Source: Rheinheimera faecalis (GTDB taxonomy: Bacteria > Pseudomonadota > Gammaproteobacteria > Enterobacterales > Alteromonadaceae). From it: a stretch of DNA of 64,000 nucleotides. The translations under genes were made by a program, and so were the position numbers. Positions 42,049 to 50,790 of the stretch are shown here, in pieces. The notes beneath the pieces are model-generated. The model had not been told where the DNA came from. It did no database searches and worked only from the letters and a program-made list of their open reading frames with translations. The DNA lies in the NCBI RefSeq assembly GCF_021290965.1, contig NZ_JAJOYT010000001.1, forward strand, positions 372,001 to 436,000, given 5' to 3'. Each line of letters opens with the position of its first letter. The first letter of the stretch is position 1.

Positions 42049-43689
42049 ATGAGATTATCGCCCGTAGTATTAGCCTTATTACCCGGCCTGGCCGCCAGTT
42101 CAGCATACGCCGCCGTTTATCAGGTTCAGGAGTTGCCGCAAGTCAGCACAACACGCTCTCAGTTTGGCGCAGCCTTGAATGACAATGGTGACATAGTAGG
42201 TAATGGCAGTGTTATCTATAACTTTCCTGTCGATGTAAGCCGGTTAGATTTCGAAGATACCACTTTAACTTCTGCGCTTTCTGCTGAAGCTATTGAGCAG
42301 ATTAAATTAGGTAATGTTACTGCATCCTCATTGTCGATATTGGTGAATTATCTGTCTGCCAAAGCAGCTGATTTTGAAATTCAGCGTTACAGTGATGTTC
42401 AGGCATTAAATTTGTCTACTGGTGCGCCGATCCGGATCAGAGAACAAGCTGCAGTACCAACGAACAGGGAATATGTCTACGACATTAACAATAGTGGAAA
42501 TGCCATAGCAGCAGCGACAACTCCTTTTACACTGCAAAGCTTTACCCCAGCGGCCACAGAAGAAGTTCCATCTCCGGAAACAGTGGAACTGTGGGTTCCT
42601 GATCTGGGATATATCAAATCCTATGTAGTCAATGGAAACAGCGTTATCCCGCTGCCTATTCCATTCGAAGAGCTGGGTGGTGGTTTTGCCAACGCCGCCA
42701 AGATCAGCGAAACCAACTACATCGCAGGTTCTGGTAGCGTATCTATGCCGGATACCATCAAAGAGTCAATCGAGAAAAACTGTATTGGTGAAAAGAGTCC
42801 GGTCAATTTGTGTTATTACTCTGCTTCCGGCTCTGCCTATGTAGAGAGAGCTTTAGTCTGGAAGATGAACGAGTCGGCTCAGATCTCTGCGCCTGTTGAA
42901 TATGGTTTCCTTGGGCCATATGTTGAAGATACCAATGAAGCTGGTTATGTAAGCCGTGCTTTGTCTGTGAATGACTCAGGTATAGCTGTAGGTGTATCTA
43001 CCTACACTGACGCAGAACGTCAGGTGAGTCAGAACCATGCCACCATCTTCGCTGAAGGCGAAGTTTCAGCTATTGTTGATCCGTTAGAGTGGGACGTCAG
43101 CGCAGCAAGCGATATCAACAACGAAAATATCGTAGTGGGTCTTGCGAATAAGAGATTTAATGGTATAGCCCGTAATCGGATGTTTATTTTTGATTACAAT
43201 ACAAAAACAGTAACTTATCCAAATGGTTTCTTTAGTACCTCAGGCACAACTCCATCAGCAATTAACGAAAACAATATGATTGTAGGTGCAGCTGAAGTGG
43301 TACCAGAAGATGGCACTACACGTCGTCAGGTTGCATTTTTGTACAATATGGAAGACCAAAGTATGACTGACCTGAATACTTTGTTGCCATGTGGTGCAGA
43401 ATTTACGCTGGTTGAAGCCAAAGATATCAACAACAACAACGAAATAATCGCCAATGCCATCTACTCTGTAGAGCAACGTGATGCGAAAGGTGACGTGGTG
43501 AAGGACAGTGCTGGCAATCCTGTGATGGAGAACGTGTCCAGAGCTGTTAAATTAATTCCAATACCAAATGGCACTATCGATAGCTGCAACGTTCAGGAAG
43601 ATATTACTTATGAACGTAAAGGTGGCTCTATGGGCTGGTTCAGTCTGCTGTTGTTGCCAATATTACTGTTAAGACGTCGTCAGTCTTAA
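42049..43689 (+). CDS. DUF3466 family exported protein with GlyGly-CTERM tail
   Basis: This 546-residue exported protein has a signal peptide (MRLSPVVLALLPGLAASSAYA). The body has repeated beta motifs of HAF type (AALNDNGDIVGNGS, YDINNSGNAIAAA, SVNDSGIAVGVST, DINNENIVVGLANK, AINENNMIVGAA, DINNNNEIIANA), spaced along the chain. The end is GGSMGWFSLLLLPILLLRRR: glycine, hydrophobic helix, then arginines. This is the GlyGly-CTERM arrangement processed by rhombosortase and linked to type II secretion. It probably ends on the outer surface. Substrate or partner is unknown. It starts 12 bp after uup. Confidence 0.85.
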   Translation: MRLSPVVLALLPGLAASSAYAAVYQVQELPQVSTTRSQFGAALNDNGDIVGNGSVIYNFPVDVSRLDFEDTTLTSALSAEAIEQIKLGNVTASSLSILVNYLSAKAADFEIQRYSDVQALNLSTGAPIRIREQAAVPTNREYVYDINNSGNAIAAATTPFTLQSFTPAATEEVPSPETVELWVPDLGYIKSYVVNGNSVIPLPIPFEELGGGFANAAKISETNYIAGSGSVSMPDTIKESIEKNCIGEKSPVNLCYYSASGSAYVERALVWKMNESAQISAPVEYGFLGPYVEDTNEAGYVSRALSVNDSGIAVGVSTYTDAERQVSQNHATIFAEGEVSAIVDPLEWDVSAASDINNENIVVGLANKRFNGIARNRMFIFDYNTKTVTYPNGFFSTSGTTPSAINENNMIVGAAEVVPEDGTTRRQVAFLYNMEDQSMTDLNTLLPCGAEFTLVEAKDINNNNEIIANAIYSVEQRDAKGDVVKDSAGNPVMENVSRAVKLIPIPNGTIDSCNVQEDITYERKGGSMGWFSLLLLPILLLRRRQS

Positions 43690-43714
43690 TGGGCTGCTGA
43701 CGTTTAGATAACAT

Positions 43715-43740
43715 AAAAAAACCGCTTCGGCGGTTTTTTT
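43715..43740 (+). terminator. Terminator after the DUF3466 gene
   Basis: CCGC-TTCG-GCGG with a tetraloop, an A run before and seven T after. It ends the uup-DUF3466 unit. Confidence 0.92.
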
Positions 43741-43985
43741 ATTGGGGTGATTTCCGACCTGGACTGCCTATACCGGACATCATGACTGATGTAAGTCATA
43801 AATTACTTTCTACAATTCAAAAAAAATAAATTATTTTGTCATCAAATCTTAAATAAGTTCAGGTCCTTACTTAATGTCAATAGGGGGAGGGCAAGTTTAT
43901 TAGTGGAACCTTTTGGGCAACTCAACTATCTATTAAAGTGCAACGCAAGTTGCTTGTTATTTATCAGATCGAGGAAGATTGCCTT

Positions 43986-44168
43986 ATGAAAAGACAGAAA
44001 AGAGATCGTTTAGAACGTGCCCACGCTCAAGGTTATCGCGCCGCTGTCACAGGTCGCTCAAAAGAGATTTGTCCTTATCAGAATTTAGACACAAGATCGC
44101 AATGGCTCGGAGGGTACCGGGAAGCGATGGAAGACAAAGGGATTGGCCTGTTCGCCAGAGGTCAGTAA
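43986..44168 (+). CDS. rmf: Ribosome modulation factor
   Basis: RMF dimerises 70S ribosomes into 100S particles in stationary phase. The 60-residue protein closely follows E. coli RMF: MKRQKRDRLERAHAQGYRAA, GRSKEICPYQ and RSQWLGGYREAMED. The ATG at 43986 is chosen because it gives the family start; GAGGAAG lies about 10 bp upstream. The 245-bp region before it, after the DUF3466 terminator, is AT-rich and presumably holds its growth-phase promoter, but I cannot pick out convincing elements. Confidence 0.95.
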   Translation: MKRQKRDRLERAHAQGYRAAVTGRSKEICPYQNLDTRSQWLGGYREAMEDKGIGLFARGQ

Positions 44169-44185
44169 TTCACGAATTCAGATAA

Positions 44186-44210
44186 CAAGGCCCCGATAAC
44201 CGGGGCCTTG
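44186..44210 (+). terminator. Terminator of rmf
   Basis: CAAGGCCCCG and CGGGGCCTTG form a 10-bp stem with an ATAAC loop. The T run (TGCGTTTT) is weak. Confidence 0.75.
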
Positions 44211-44239
44211 TGCGTTTTAGGTGCTTAACAGTCTTATCT

Positions 44240-44365
44240 ATACCCAAAGTAATTGGAGTTGCAGCGAGGCGACAAGAGCGTGAGACCCCAGGAGCATAGT
44301 TTACCTATGTGACTGGGGCGAGAGCTCGTACTCAACAAAGCTGCGGCTTCAAGTCCGAAGGGTAT
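44240..44365. repeat. ERIC-like (IRU) intergenic palindromic repeat, copy 2
   Basis: This 126-bp element starts ATACCCAAAGTAATTGGAGT and ends CTTCAAGTCCGAAGGGTAT. The core holds GTGAGACCCCAGGAGCATAG and CTATGTGACTGGGGCGAG, close to the paired ERIC primer sites (GTGAATCCCCAGGAGC and AAGTGACTGGGGTGAG) of enterobacteria. It ends 1 bp from the stop codon of the TonB receptor. Confidence 0.85.
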
Positions 44366-44366
44366 A

Positions 44367-46748
44367 CTAAAAGCGGGCTTTAAGTCCTAACGTAAAAGAA
44401 CGGCCAGGCAGAGGTGCATCTTCTTTGATAAAGGAACTGTGAACAAAACCCAATTCGTCCGTCAGGTTATTGGCTTTAGCAAAAGCAGTCAGGTCCAGAT
44501 CATTGAGATTAAAGTAGTAGCTAAAACCTAAATCAAGGATCTGATAGGAGCCTGTAGCGCTTTCACCCGCAGCGACACGGTTTTGCTTCATATAGTGAGT
44601 CCAGTCGATAGTTGCTGACCAATCCTCTGCTGAATAGCTATAACCAGTTCCTACTTTAATAGGAGGAATACGAGGTAAATCACCGCCGTTATCCAGCTTT
44701 GCCCGCACTGAATCGATAAAAAACTCAAGTTCCTGTTCTGGTGTCAGCTGGTAGGCCATCGCGAATTCGGCACCATATAAAGTGGCATCCTGCTGCTGAT
44801 AATGGAAAACAGAAAACTCTTCGCCTTCATGCTCATGATCATGGTCTTCTTCATGATCTTCCTCATCATGAGCTTCCAGATCGGCCATGGTTAAGCCAGA
44901 ATCCTTCATGTACAGATAGTTGTGCACTTTGTTGTAGAACAGGTTGTAGGTAAAAGTGAAATCACCTTCAAATTTACGCAAGGTCAGGTCGATGTTATTC
45001 GCGACTTCTTTTTTGAAGTCGGTTTCAGATTGAGTGATTTCGCCATCGGCATCCAGAGCGTAAGCCAGACCCAGCTCATAGGTCTGAGTGGCAATGTGAG
45101 CGCCGTTGGAATAGAGCTCAGCAGCACTTGGCGCACGTTCAGAACGGCTCACTGACAGCGCCCAGTTGTAACCTGGCTGGAAATTCCAGACTAAACCTGC
45201 GGAGACACTGGCTGCAGTAAAATCATTTTTGACGTTTTCGGCGTGATGCTCCTCCGCTTCGTCTTCATCATGGTGATGCTCAAATTCAATGCCCGAAGCT
45301 TTGTAGTCGACCTGTTCAATACGGGCACCTAACTGCGCCGTGAAGTCACCAAAACTACGTTCTTCCAGCACAAATAAAGAGTGGGAGTCTGTTTTAGTGT
45401 CTGGTGTAAAAGCTTCTTCACCTATGGCCTTATAATCACTTTGCTGCAGGTGGTAACCCACAACACCATGCCAGCCAGCGAAGGTTTCATGCTCAGCGGT
45501 AAAGCGACTTTCAAAGCTGTCATTTTTGAAGGTGGTACCTATAGCTCCACCTTCGATTTCATGATGCTGATAGCGGGTCAGGGCGCTGCTAAAAGACAAA
45601 GTTTCAATGCCAGCGAATGGCTTATACAGCTCACCCGCTAAACCGTATCTGTCCTGTTTTACCCGGGCAAAGACACCAGCTTCCTCATGGCCTTCTTCCT
45701 CTTCATGCTCATCTTCTTCGTGTTCTTCATGATGATGGTGATGGCCTGGAATGCCGTATTCACTATCAATATGACCTATAGAGAAACCTAACAAACCTTT
45801 GTCAGTGATCCAGCTTAATCCGCCGTTTACGGCCGAGTTATCCAGCCAGGAGTTGGCTAGTTGATCAGAGCTTTCGCCTTCGTCATTCATAAAATCAGGC
45901 ACATCATAATTATTCGTTTTGCGTTTAAAGCCATCAAAATGCCAGGCAATTTGTTCCTGACCACCATCGTGAGCCAAAGCCGCAGTTTTTTCATCTGCGC
46001 CAGAACTGTAGCGGGTTTCAATTTGAGTGCTGGCAGGGCGCAACTGACGCGGTAATCTGTTATCTACCACATTGACCACACCACCCACAGCTCCGCTGCC
46101 GTATAACAAGGTAGAAGGGCCACGCAAGACTTCAATTTGCTCAGTGGTAATAGCGTCGGCACTGATGGCGTGATCCGGGCCAATACGTGATACGTCGGCA
46201 GAATCCAGACCATTACTTAAGATGCGGACTCTTGGGCCGTCTAAGCCACGCAGAATAGGGCTGGCAGCAACTGGACCATAATAGTTGCTGTGTACGCCAG
46301 GCATGGATTTTAGGGTTTCACCTATAGTTGGTTCAGTTTTGCGACTGAGTTCTTCACCGGATAAAACAGACACAGGGTTGGCCATTTCTAAATCGTAGTG
46401 ATGCAGACCTGATGCCGCTACGACTATACGCTCCAGTCCACCTGCCTGTAGCTGTATTTTTAACTCGTCGCTTTGGGCGTCTGATACCTTCACAAATTGA
46501 TCGCCATAACCTTTGGCGGAAATATGCAGTTCTGCATCCGCTGGAGCCTGAATAGTAAAACGCCCATTGTTATCGGCATAGACATACTGTTGACGGCCAT
46601 GAACATGCACACGGGCTTGTTCGATGGCTTGTCCATTGGTATCCAAAACAAGACCATTGATAGTGGTACTTTGTGCCTGCACTTGTGCTGAAAATACTGA
46701 CGCGACCAGCACAGCCAGCGGAGAGAGTTGAAAAAGAGAAGGGCGCAT
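44367..46748 (-). CDS. TonB-dependent receptor, His-rich (ZnuD-like), probable metal uptake
   Basis: This is a 793-residue outer-membrane receptor. A signal peptide (to about residue 25, VQAQS) is followed by a carboxypeptidase-regulatory-like beta domain (about 28-105), a TonB plug (PVSVLSGEELSRKTEPTIGE, ILRGLDGPRVRILSNGLD, EQIEVLRGPSTLLYGSGAVG) and a barrel ending LGLKARF. Three loops are packed with His, Asp and Glu, near residues 339 (GHHHHHEEHEEDEHEEEEGH), 494 (EHHHDEDEAEEHH) and 633 (EEDHEEDHDHEHEGEE). These resemble the metal-binding loops of ZnuD zinc receptors. Zinc, or another divalent metal, is the likely substrate; I could not confirm a Zur site upstream. Confidence 0.85.
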   Translation of the reverse strand: MRPSLFQLSPLAVLVASVFSAQVQAQSTTINGLVLDTNGQAIEQARVHVHGRQQYVYADNNGRFTIQAPADAELHISAKGYGDQFVKVSDAQSDELKIQLQAGGLERIVVAASGLHHYDLEMANPVSVLSGEELSRKTEPTIGETLKSMPGVHSNYYGPVAASPILRGLDGPRVRILSNGLDSADVSRIGPDHAISADAITTEQIEVLRGPSTLLYGSGAVGGVVNVVDNRLPRQLRPASTQIETRYSSGADEKTAALAHDGGQEQIAWHFDGFKRKTNNYDVPDFMNDEGESSDQLANSWLDNSAVNGGLSWITDKGLLGFSIGHIDSEYGIPGHHHHHEEHEEDEHEEEEGHEEAGVFARVKQDRYGLAGELYKPFAGIETLSFSSALTRYQHHEIEGGAIGTTFKNDSFESRFTAEHETFAGWHGVVGYHLQQSDYKAIGEEAFTPDTKTDSHSLFVLEERSFGDFTAQLGARIEQVDYKASGIEFEHHHDEDEAEEHHAENVKNDFTAASVSAGLVWNFQPGYNWALSVSRSERAPSAAELYSNGAHIATQTYELGLAYALDADGEITQSETDFKKEVANNIDLTLRKFEGDFTFTYNLFYNKVHNYLYMKDSGLTMADLEAHDEEDHEEDHDHEHEGEEFSVFHYQQQDATLYGAEFAMAYQLTPEQELEFFIDSVRAKLDNGGDLPRIPPIKVGTGYSYSAEDWSATIDWTHYMKQNRVAAGESATGSYQILDLGFSYYFNLNDLDLTAFAKANNLTDELGFVHSSFIKEDAPLPGRSFTLGLKARF

Positions 46749-46781
46749 CGAAAAACCTTTTTACTGTTAGTTAATGAGTGT

Positions 46782-46795
46782 GATGTTATAACATT
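46782..46795 (-). promoter_or_regulatory. 12-bp palindrome / candidate extended -10 upstream of the TonB receptor
   Basis: On the minus strand AATGTTATAACATC contains the perfect dyad ATGTTATAACAT and also an extended -10 (TGTTATAAC). It lies 35 bp before the receptor ATG. It resembles a compressed Zur half-site pair but lacks the central spacing of canonical Zur boxes. Confidence 0.35.
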
Positions 46796-46928
46796 TTTAC
46801 GGATTAACGATCTGGACGCAAGTACTTTTGTGATGAAGTAACATTTTTTCGAGATTTCACTTCGAAGCACTGCGGCCTCATGTTTTAATATCAACTCAAT
46901 AATTTACGAAGAATCAAAAGGATAAGGC

Positions 46929-47579
46929 ATGGAGTTCTGGCCTGAATTTATCTTAATCGCTACCGTTCATTTAGTCGCTGTCGCAAGCCCTGGTCCTGAT
47001 TTCGCCATAGTTCTACGTTATGCGGTGCGTTACGGTCGCAACGTCGCACTTGCAGCCAGTATTGGCATAGGTATGGCGATTTTTCTGCATGTCTGTTATT
47101 CGCTGCTTGGATTAGGGCTACTGATCAAAACCACGCCCTGGTTATTTACTTTGTTCAGCGTACTGTCGGCAGCTTATCTGGCTTATATAGGCTGGCAGGC
47201 TATTCGGAGCGGTGCGCCAACCAACACCACAGCAGAAGTAGTCACAGAGCCAGTGACTGAGACTCCATCAATGCTCAAAGCCTTTACCTCAGGTTTTGTC
47301 ACTAATGGTCTAAACCCAAAAGCGACCTTGTTTTTCTTATCACTTTTTGCCGTCATTATTTCGCCTGTTACACCACTTTCGTACAAAGTGATCTACGGCG
47401 TTTATATGGCTTGTGCGACTGCGGCCTGGTTTGCTTTTTTATCTGTGATCCTAACCCGCGAAAAAGTAAGAGCTTTTTTACTACGTAAAGGTTTTTGGTT
47501 TGATCGTTTAATGGGCGCAGTATTACTGGCACTGGCTATGCATCTGATTTACGGTGCAATTCAATCTCAGCTACACTAA
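46929..47579 (+). CDS. LysE/RhtB-family amino-acid exporter
   Basis: This is an inner-membrane protein of 216 residues with about six transmembrane helices, expected to export amino acids or related metabolites. The conserved N-terminal block VHLVAVASPGPDFAIVLRYA is the LysE/RhtB signature, and SGFVTNGLNPKATLFFLSLF is the second conserved region. It is divergent from the TonB receptor; a common control region of ~180 bp lies between them. The substrate cannot be told from sequence. Confidence 0.9.
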   Translation: MEFWPEFILIATVHLVAVASPGPDFAIVLRYAVRYGRNVALAASIGIGMAIFLHVCYSLLGLGLLIKTTPWLFTLFSVLSAAYLAYIGWQAIRSGAPTNTTAEVVTEPVTETPSMLKAFTSGFVTNGLNPKATLFFLSLFAVIISPVTPLSYKVIYGVYMACATAAWFAFLSVILTREKVRAFLLRKGFWFDRLMGAVLLALAMHLIYGAIQSQLH

Positions 47580-47614
47580 ACAGAGGTTGTTGCCGATACC
47601 AGTGAGGTGTCTGT

Positions 47615-48157
47615 ATGCAAGTCGTCAGCAAAGTGATAAGACTGGATCTGAATTATGCGTCAGAGGTCAGCCATGTATACCAAAAACGCACCTGTTATAT
47701 AGCTCCCTATAAAACAGAACTGGCGGAGCATTTTGCCCGCCGTTTGCTGGCCTACCTGTCATTTTTCGAATCTTCACCTCAATTGGCTAAAACAGAAGGC
47801 GCAGGCAAAACTCCTGACTTGTATGTCAGTGATGCGGCTGACCATATCAAACTTTGGTGTAATGTTGATTTACTCAGTGAAAAACATATGCAACGCGCCA
47901 GTCATCAGGCCGATCAGGTGGTGTTATTTCTGGATGAAACTGATCAGAAAAAAATAAAGAGCCAATACAAACAACATTTCAGAAATGTACAGTTTCATAT
48001 GTTATCGCATCAACAGTTACTGGATTTTTGCAGCATGCTTAAAGGTCATATGCAGTTGGATCTGTGGCGGGAAGATGACAAGTTATTGATCACAGATGGT
48101 GAACAAACTTTTGAGCTAGCGCTTGCCGTGCCACCAGAGCTGGAATTCAGGCATTAA
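47615..48157 (+). CDS. yaeQ: YaeQ family protein
   Basis: This 180-residue protein aligns with E. coli YaeQ in length and motifs: [40 protein letters not shown] and [12 protein letters not shown]. YaeQ has a PD-(D/E)XK nuclease-like fold; its activity is not established. It lies 35 bp after the exporter gene and may be co-transcribed. The identification is from overall resemblance, as the family is divergent. Confidence 0.78.
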   Translation: MQVVSKVIRLDLNYASEVSHVYQKRTCYIAPYKTELAEHFARRLLAYLSFFESSPQLAKTEGAGKTPDLYVSDAADHIKLWCNVDLLSEKHMQRASHQADQVVLFLDETDQKKIKSQYKQHFRNVQFHMLSHQQLLDFCSMLKGHMQLDLWREDDKLLITDGEQTFELALAVPPELEFRH

Positions 48158-48257
48158 ACCTGCCGCAACTTGTTATTTCATGTTCAGTAGTTATAATGCT
48201 CGCCCGTATTTTTTGCCCCGGATTTACGGTCCGGCTTTGCAGAAGGTGAATCCAAAG

Positions 48258-49175
48258 ATGTATGTTGTTGCTGCTTTATATAAATTCGTCGCTTTACCTG
48301 ATTATGTCGCTCTGCGCGATAAGCTCTATCAACACTTAGTTCTGAATAAAGTCAAAGGCACGTTGTTACTGGCCGAAGAAGGCATTAACGGCACTATTTG
48401 TGGGTCGCGTGAAGGCATAGACGCTATGCTGCAGTGGTTTGCTGCGGATAGCCGTTTTGATGGCATGTCCTACAAAGAATCTTTTGCTGATGAACAGGCC
48501 TTTTACCGCACTAAGGTGAAGCTGAAAAAAGAAATTGTCACTATGGGCGTGGAGGGCATCAATCCGGCTCATATAGTCGGTACTTATGTAAAAGGTGAAG
48601 CGTGGAATCAACTGATTTCAGACCCTGACACTATAGTCATCGATACCCGTAACGACTACGAAGTCGCCATTGGCACTTTTAAAAACGCCGTCAATCCAAA
48701 TACCACCAGTTTCCGCGAATTTCCAGAATGGGCGGAGCAGAACCTGGACAAAACCAGGCACAAGAAAGTGGCCATGTTTTGTACAGGTGGAATTCGCTGT
48801 GAAAAGTCTACCGCCTTTTTAAAAGAGCAGGGCTTTGAAGAGGTGTATCACCTCGATGGCGGCATTCTGAAATACCTGGAAGAAGTACCGGAGCCAGAAA
48901 GTTTGTGGCAGGGTGAATGTTTTGTGTTTGACCAGCGCGTTGCGGTCAAACATGGTCTGGAACAAGGCAGTTACGATCAATGCTACGCTTGTCGTATGCC
49001 GCTGTCGCAGGATGAGATGAAATCACCACTTTATGTGCAGGGTTTAAGTTGTCCTCATTGCCATGACAAAATTACCGAAGAGCAAAAAGCTTCTTTTGCT
49101 GAGCGCCAAAAGCAAATAGCCCTGGCCAAAGAGCGGGGCGAACAGCATATCCGCGACGGCAAAGTTGAATTCTAA
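48258..49175 (+). CDS. trhO: tRNA uridine(34) hydroxylase TrhO (rhodanese family)
   Basis: TrhO (YceA) makes 5-hydroxyuridine at tRNA position 34. The 305-residue protein has an N-terminal ferredoxin-like domain ([35 protein letters not shown]), a rhodanese domain with active-site Cys at about 175 ([16 protein letters not shown]), and a C-terminal zinc-type segment ([17 protein letters not shown]). I start it at the ATG at 48258, which gives the family N-terminus. The longer open frame from 48123 overlaps yaeQ and is unlikely. A terminator follows. Confidence 0.93.
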   Translation: MYVVAALYKFVALPDYVALRDKLYQHLVLNKVKGTLLLAEEGINGTICGSREGIDAMLQWFAADSRFDGMSYKESFADEQAFYRTKVKLKKEIVTMGVEGINPAHIVGTYVKGEAWNQLISDPDTIVIDTRNDYEVAIGTFKNAVNPNTTSFREFPEWAEQNLDKTRHKKVAMFCTGGIRCEKSTAFLKEQGFEEVYHLDGGILKYLEEVPEPESLWQGECFVFDQRVAVKHGLEQGSYDQCYACRMPLSQDEMKSPLYVQGLSCPHCHDKITEEQKASFAERQKQIALAKERGEQHIRDGKVEF

Positions 49176-49190
49176 TTTCTGCTATAGTTG

Positions 49191-49216
49191 AAAAGAGCCT
49201 TTACGGCTCTTTTTTT
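49191..49216 (+). terminator. Terminator of trhO
   Basis: AAAAGAGCC and GGCTCTTTTTT with a TTTAC loop, 16 bp after the stop. Confidence 0.9.
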
Positions 49217-49336
49217 ATGTCTGAAATCCACAGTAAAACAGATTATATTTCTATTAAATAGAACAAAATATGCTTATTTTTGTTATTTTAAACCATCTTC
49301 TGGAAAGATAAGCTGTTTCTATTAAGAGGGTGAATT

Positions 49337-49876
49337 ATGGCAACAGAAAACAAAGGCTATGGCTGGACCAGCATAACGCTGCATTGGCTGGTGGCTGTGA
49401 TGGTGATAGGGCTTTTTGCATCAGGCTTTTGGATGGTGGATTTGAGCTACTACAGTACATGGTATAAAACTGCACCTTTCTGGCACAAAAGCGTAGGGGT
49501 CTTGTTACTACTGATGATGGGCTACAGAGTGCTTTGGCGTGTTTTAAATGGAACTGCCACTCCTTTGGCGAGTCACAGTAAGGCTGTACAACGTGCTAGC
49601 CATTTTACTCATCTGACGTTGTACGGATTGGTATTTTTAATTATTTGCAGCGGCTATTTAATTTCAACTGCGGATGGCCGACCGATAGAAGTATTTGGCT
49701 TGTTTGACCTGCCATCTGCAGGTGAGTTATTTGCTGAACAGGCAGATAAAGCCGGTTTGGTGCATAAATTTGCCGCTTATGGCCTGATTGCTTTAGCAGC
49801 ATTACACGCCATAGCAGCGCTTAAACACCATTTTTTTGATAAAGACGATACGTTAAAACGAATGCTTAAACCTTAA
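49337..49876 (+). CDS. Cytochrome b561 (CybB/YceJ-like)
   Basis: This inner-membrane di-haem b-type cytochrome has 179 residues and four transmembrane helices. Likely haem ligands are in ITLHWLVAVM, FWHKSVGVLLLL, GLVHKFAAYGL and ALHAIAALKHH. Such proteins move electrons between ubiquinol and other carriers. It is followed after 17 bp by a YceI gene, the same pairing as yceJ-yceI in E. coli, so they are probably one operon. GAGGG precedes the ATG. Confidence 0.92.
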   Translation: MATENKGYGWTSITLHWLVAVMVIGLFASGFWMVDLSYYSTWYKTAPFWHKSVGVLLLLMMGYRVLWRVLNGTATPLASHSKAVQRASHFTHLTLYGLVFLIICSGYLISTADGRPIEVFGLFDLPSAGELFAEQADKAGLVHKFAAYGLIALAALHAIAALKHHFFDKDDTLKRMLKP

Positions 49877-49893
49877 TGTGAAAGGAGATTGGA

Positions 49894-50469
49894 ATGAAGA
49901 AATTATTATTAGCCAGCTTGATGGCGTCTATGTTAGCAGCACCAGCTTTACAAGCTGCTGAGTACGAAATTGATACACAAGGCGCTCACGCTTTTGTTCA
50001 GTTTAAAATCAGCCACTTAGGCTACAGCTGGTTATACGGCCGTTTTAATACCTTTAAAGGTAACTTCAGCTATGATGCTGCCAAGTTAGCGGACTCTAAA
50101 ATCCAGTTAGAAATCGATACCAAAAGTGTTGACTCTAACCATGCTGAACGCGACAAGCACTTACGCAGCCCTGATTTCCTGAACGTAGACAAAAACAGCA
50201 AAGCGACTTTTGTCAGCACGAAGATAGTACCAAAAGCAGGTGCTGATTTTGATGTAGTAGGTAACTTCACGTTAAATGGCGTCACTAAAGAAATCGTCAT
50301 CAAAGCAACCAAGCTGGGTGAAGGTTCTGATCCATGGGGTGGCTACCGTGCTGGTTTTGCCGGCACAACCAGCATCAACTTAGAAGATTTCGCTATTAAA
50401 AATATCCTTGGCCCAGCCTCTGCCACTGTGCACCTGGATCTGAGCGTGGAAGGTATCAAGAAGTCTTAA
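49894..50469 (+). CDS. YceI family periplasmic protein
   Basis: This 191-residue protein has a signal peptide (MKKLLLASLMASMLAAPALQA) and a lipocalin-like YceI beta barrel: EYEIDTQGAHAFVQFKISHL, YGRFNTFKGNF, DSNHAERDKHLRSPDFLNV and GNFTLNGVTKEIVIKA. YceI homologues bind isoprenoid lipids such as polyprenyl pyrophosphate or quinones. The partner here is probably the adjacent cytochrome b561, by analogy with yceJI; function is an inference. AAGGAGA precedes the ATG. Confidence 0.92.
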   Translation: MKKLLLASLMASMLAAPALQAAEYEIDTQGAHAFVQFKISHLGYSWLYGRFNTFKGNFSYDAAKLADSKIQLEIDTKSVDSNHAERDKHLRSPDFLNVDKNSKATFVSTKIVPKAGADFDVVGNFTLNGVTKEIVIKATKLGEGSDPWGGYRAGFAGTTSINLEDFAIKNILGPASATVHLDLSVEGIKKS

Positions 50470-50494
50470 TTCTGAATTGAGATTTTAATGACAA

Positions 50495-50531
50495 AATTGC
50501 CCTGAAGTATCTTTTGATACTCAGGGCAATT
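50495..50531. terminator. Bidirectional hairpin between yceI and the nrd ferredoxin gene
   Basis: AATTGCCCTGA(A)GTATC and GATACTCAGGGCAATT form a 16-bp stem with one bulged A and a TTTT loop. The TGA stop of the ferredoxin gene lies inside the stem. T-rich bases follow on both sides. Confidence 0.8.
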
Positions 50532-50775
50532 CTATTTCTATATCTGTGATGGGAATACTGCAGCAAGGTAAAATTTCGCCTTTGCGGACAAAAGCCAATG
50601 GCTCGTTGATGTAACTGACCGAACCTGACAGTAATTTACAACGGCAAGCACCACAGTAACCCTCGCGGCATTGATAGTTCACTTGCTGTTGCTGAGCTTC
50701 CAGAGCATCAAGCAGGGTGCGTTGCTCAGGCCCAAACTCCAGGCTGAGCACATCCTTCACCACTACTTTAACCAT
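50521..50775 (-). CDS. yfaE: Class I ribonucleotide reductase maintenance ferredoxin YfaE
   Basis: YfaE is a 2Fe-2S ferredoxin that reduces the diferric/tyrosyl cofactor of NrdB to rebuild the active radical. The 84-residue protein has the plant-type ligand pattern CREGYCGACRC (Cys36, 41, 44) and the fourth ligand in ILPCCS (Cys71). It follows nrdB by 15 bp on the minus strand, the conserved nrdA-nrdB-yfaE order. Its stop lies in a strong hairpin. Confidence 0.93.
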   Translation of the reverse strand: MVKVVVKDVLSLEFGPEQRTLLDALEAQQQQVNYQCREGYCGACRCKLLSGSVSYINEPLAFVRKGEILPCCSIPITDIEIELP

Positions 50776-50790
50776 TTCAGTGATCGCAGA

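Noticed and set aside
46782-46795. Zur box upstream of the TonB receptor.
   Set aside because: The dyad ATGTTATAACAT lacks the central bases of the GTTATANTATAAC core. It was kept only as a low-confidence palindrome or -10.
48123-48257. Upstream start giving a 350-residue TrhO.
   Set aside because: It overlaps yaeQ by 35 bp and adds residues unlike the family; the length match to E. coli YceA (350) is a coincidence of the open frame.
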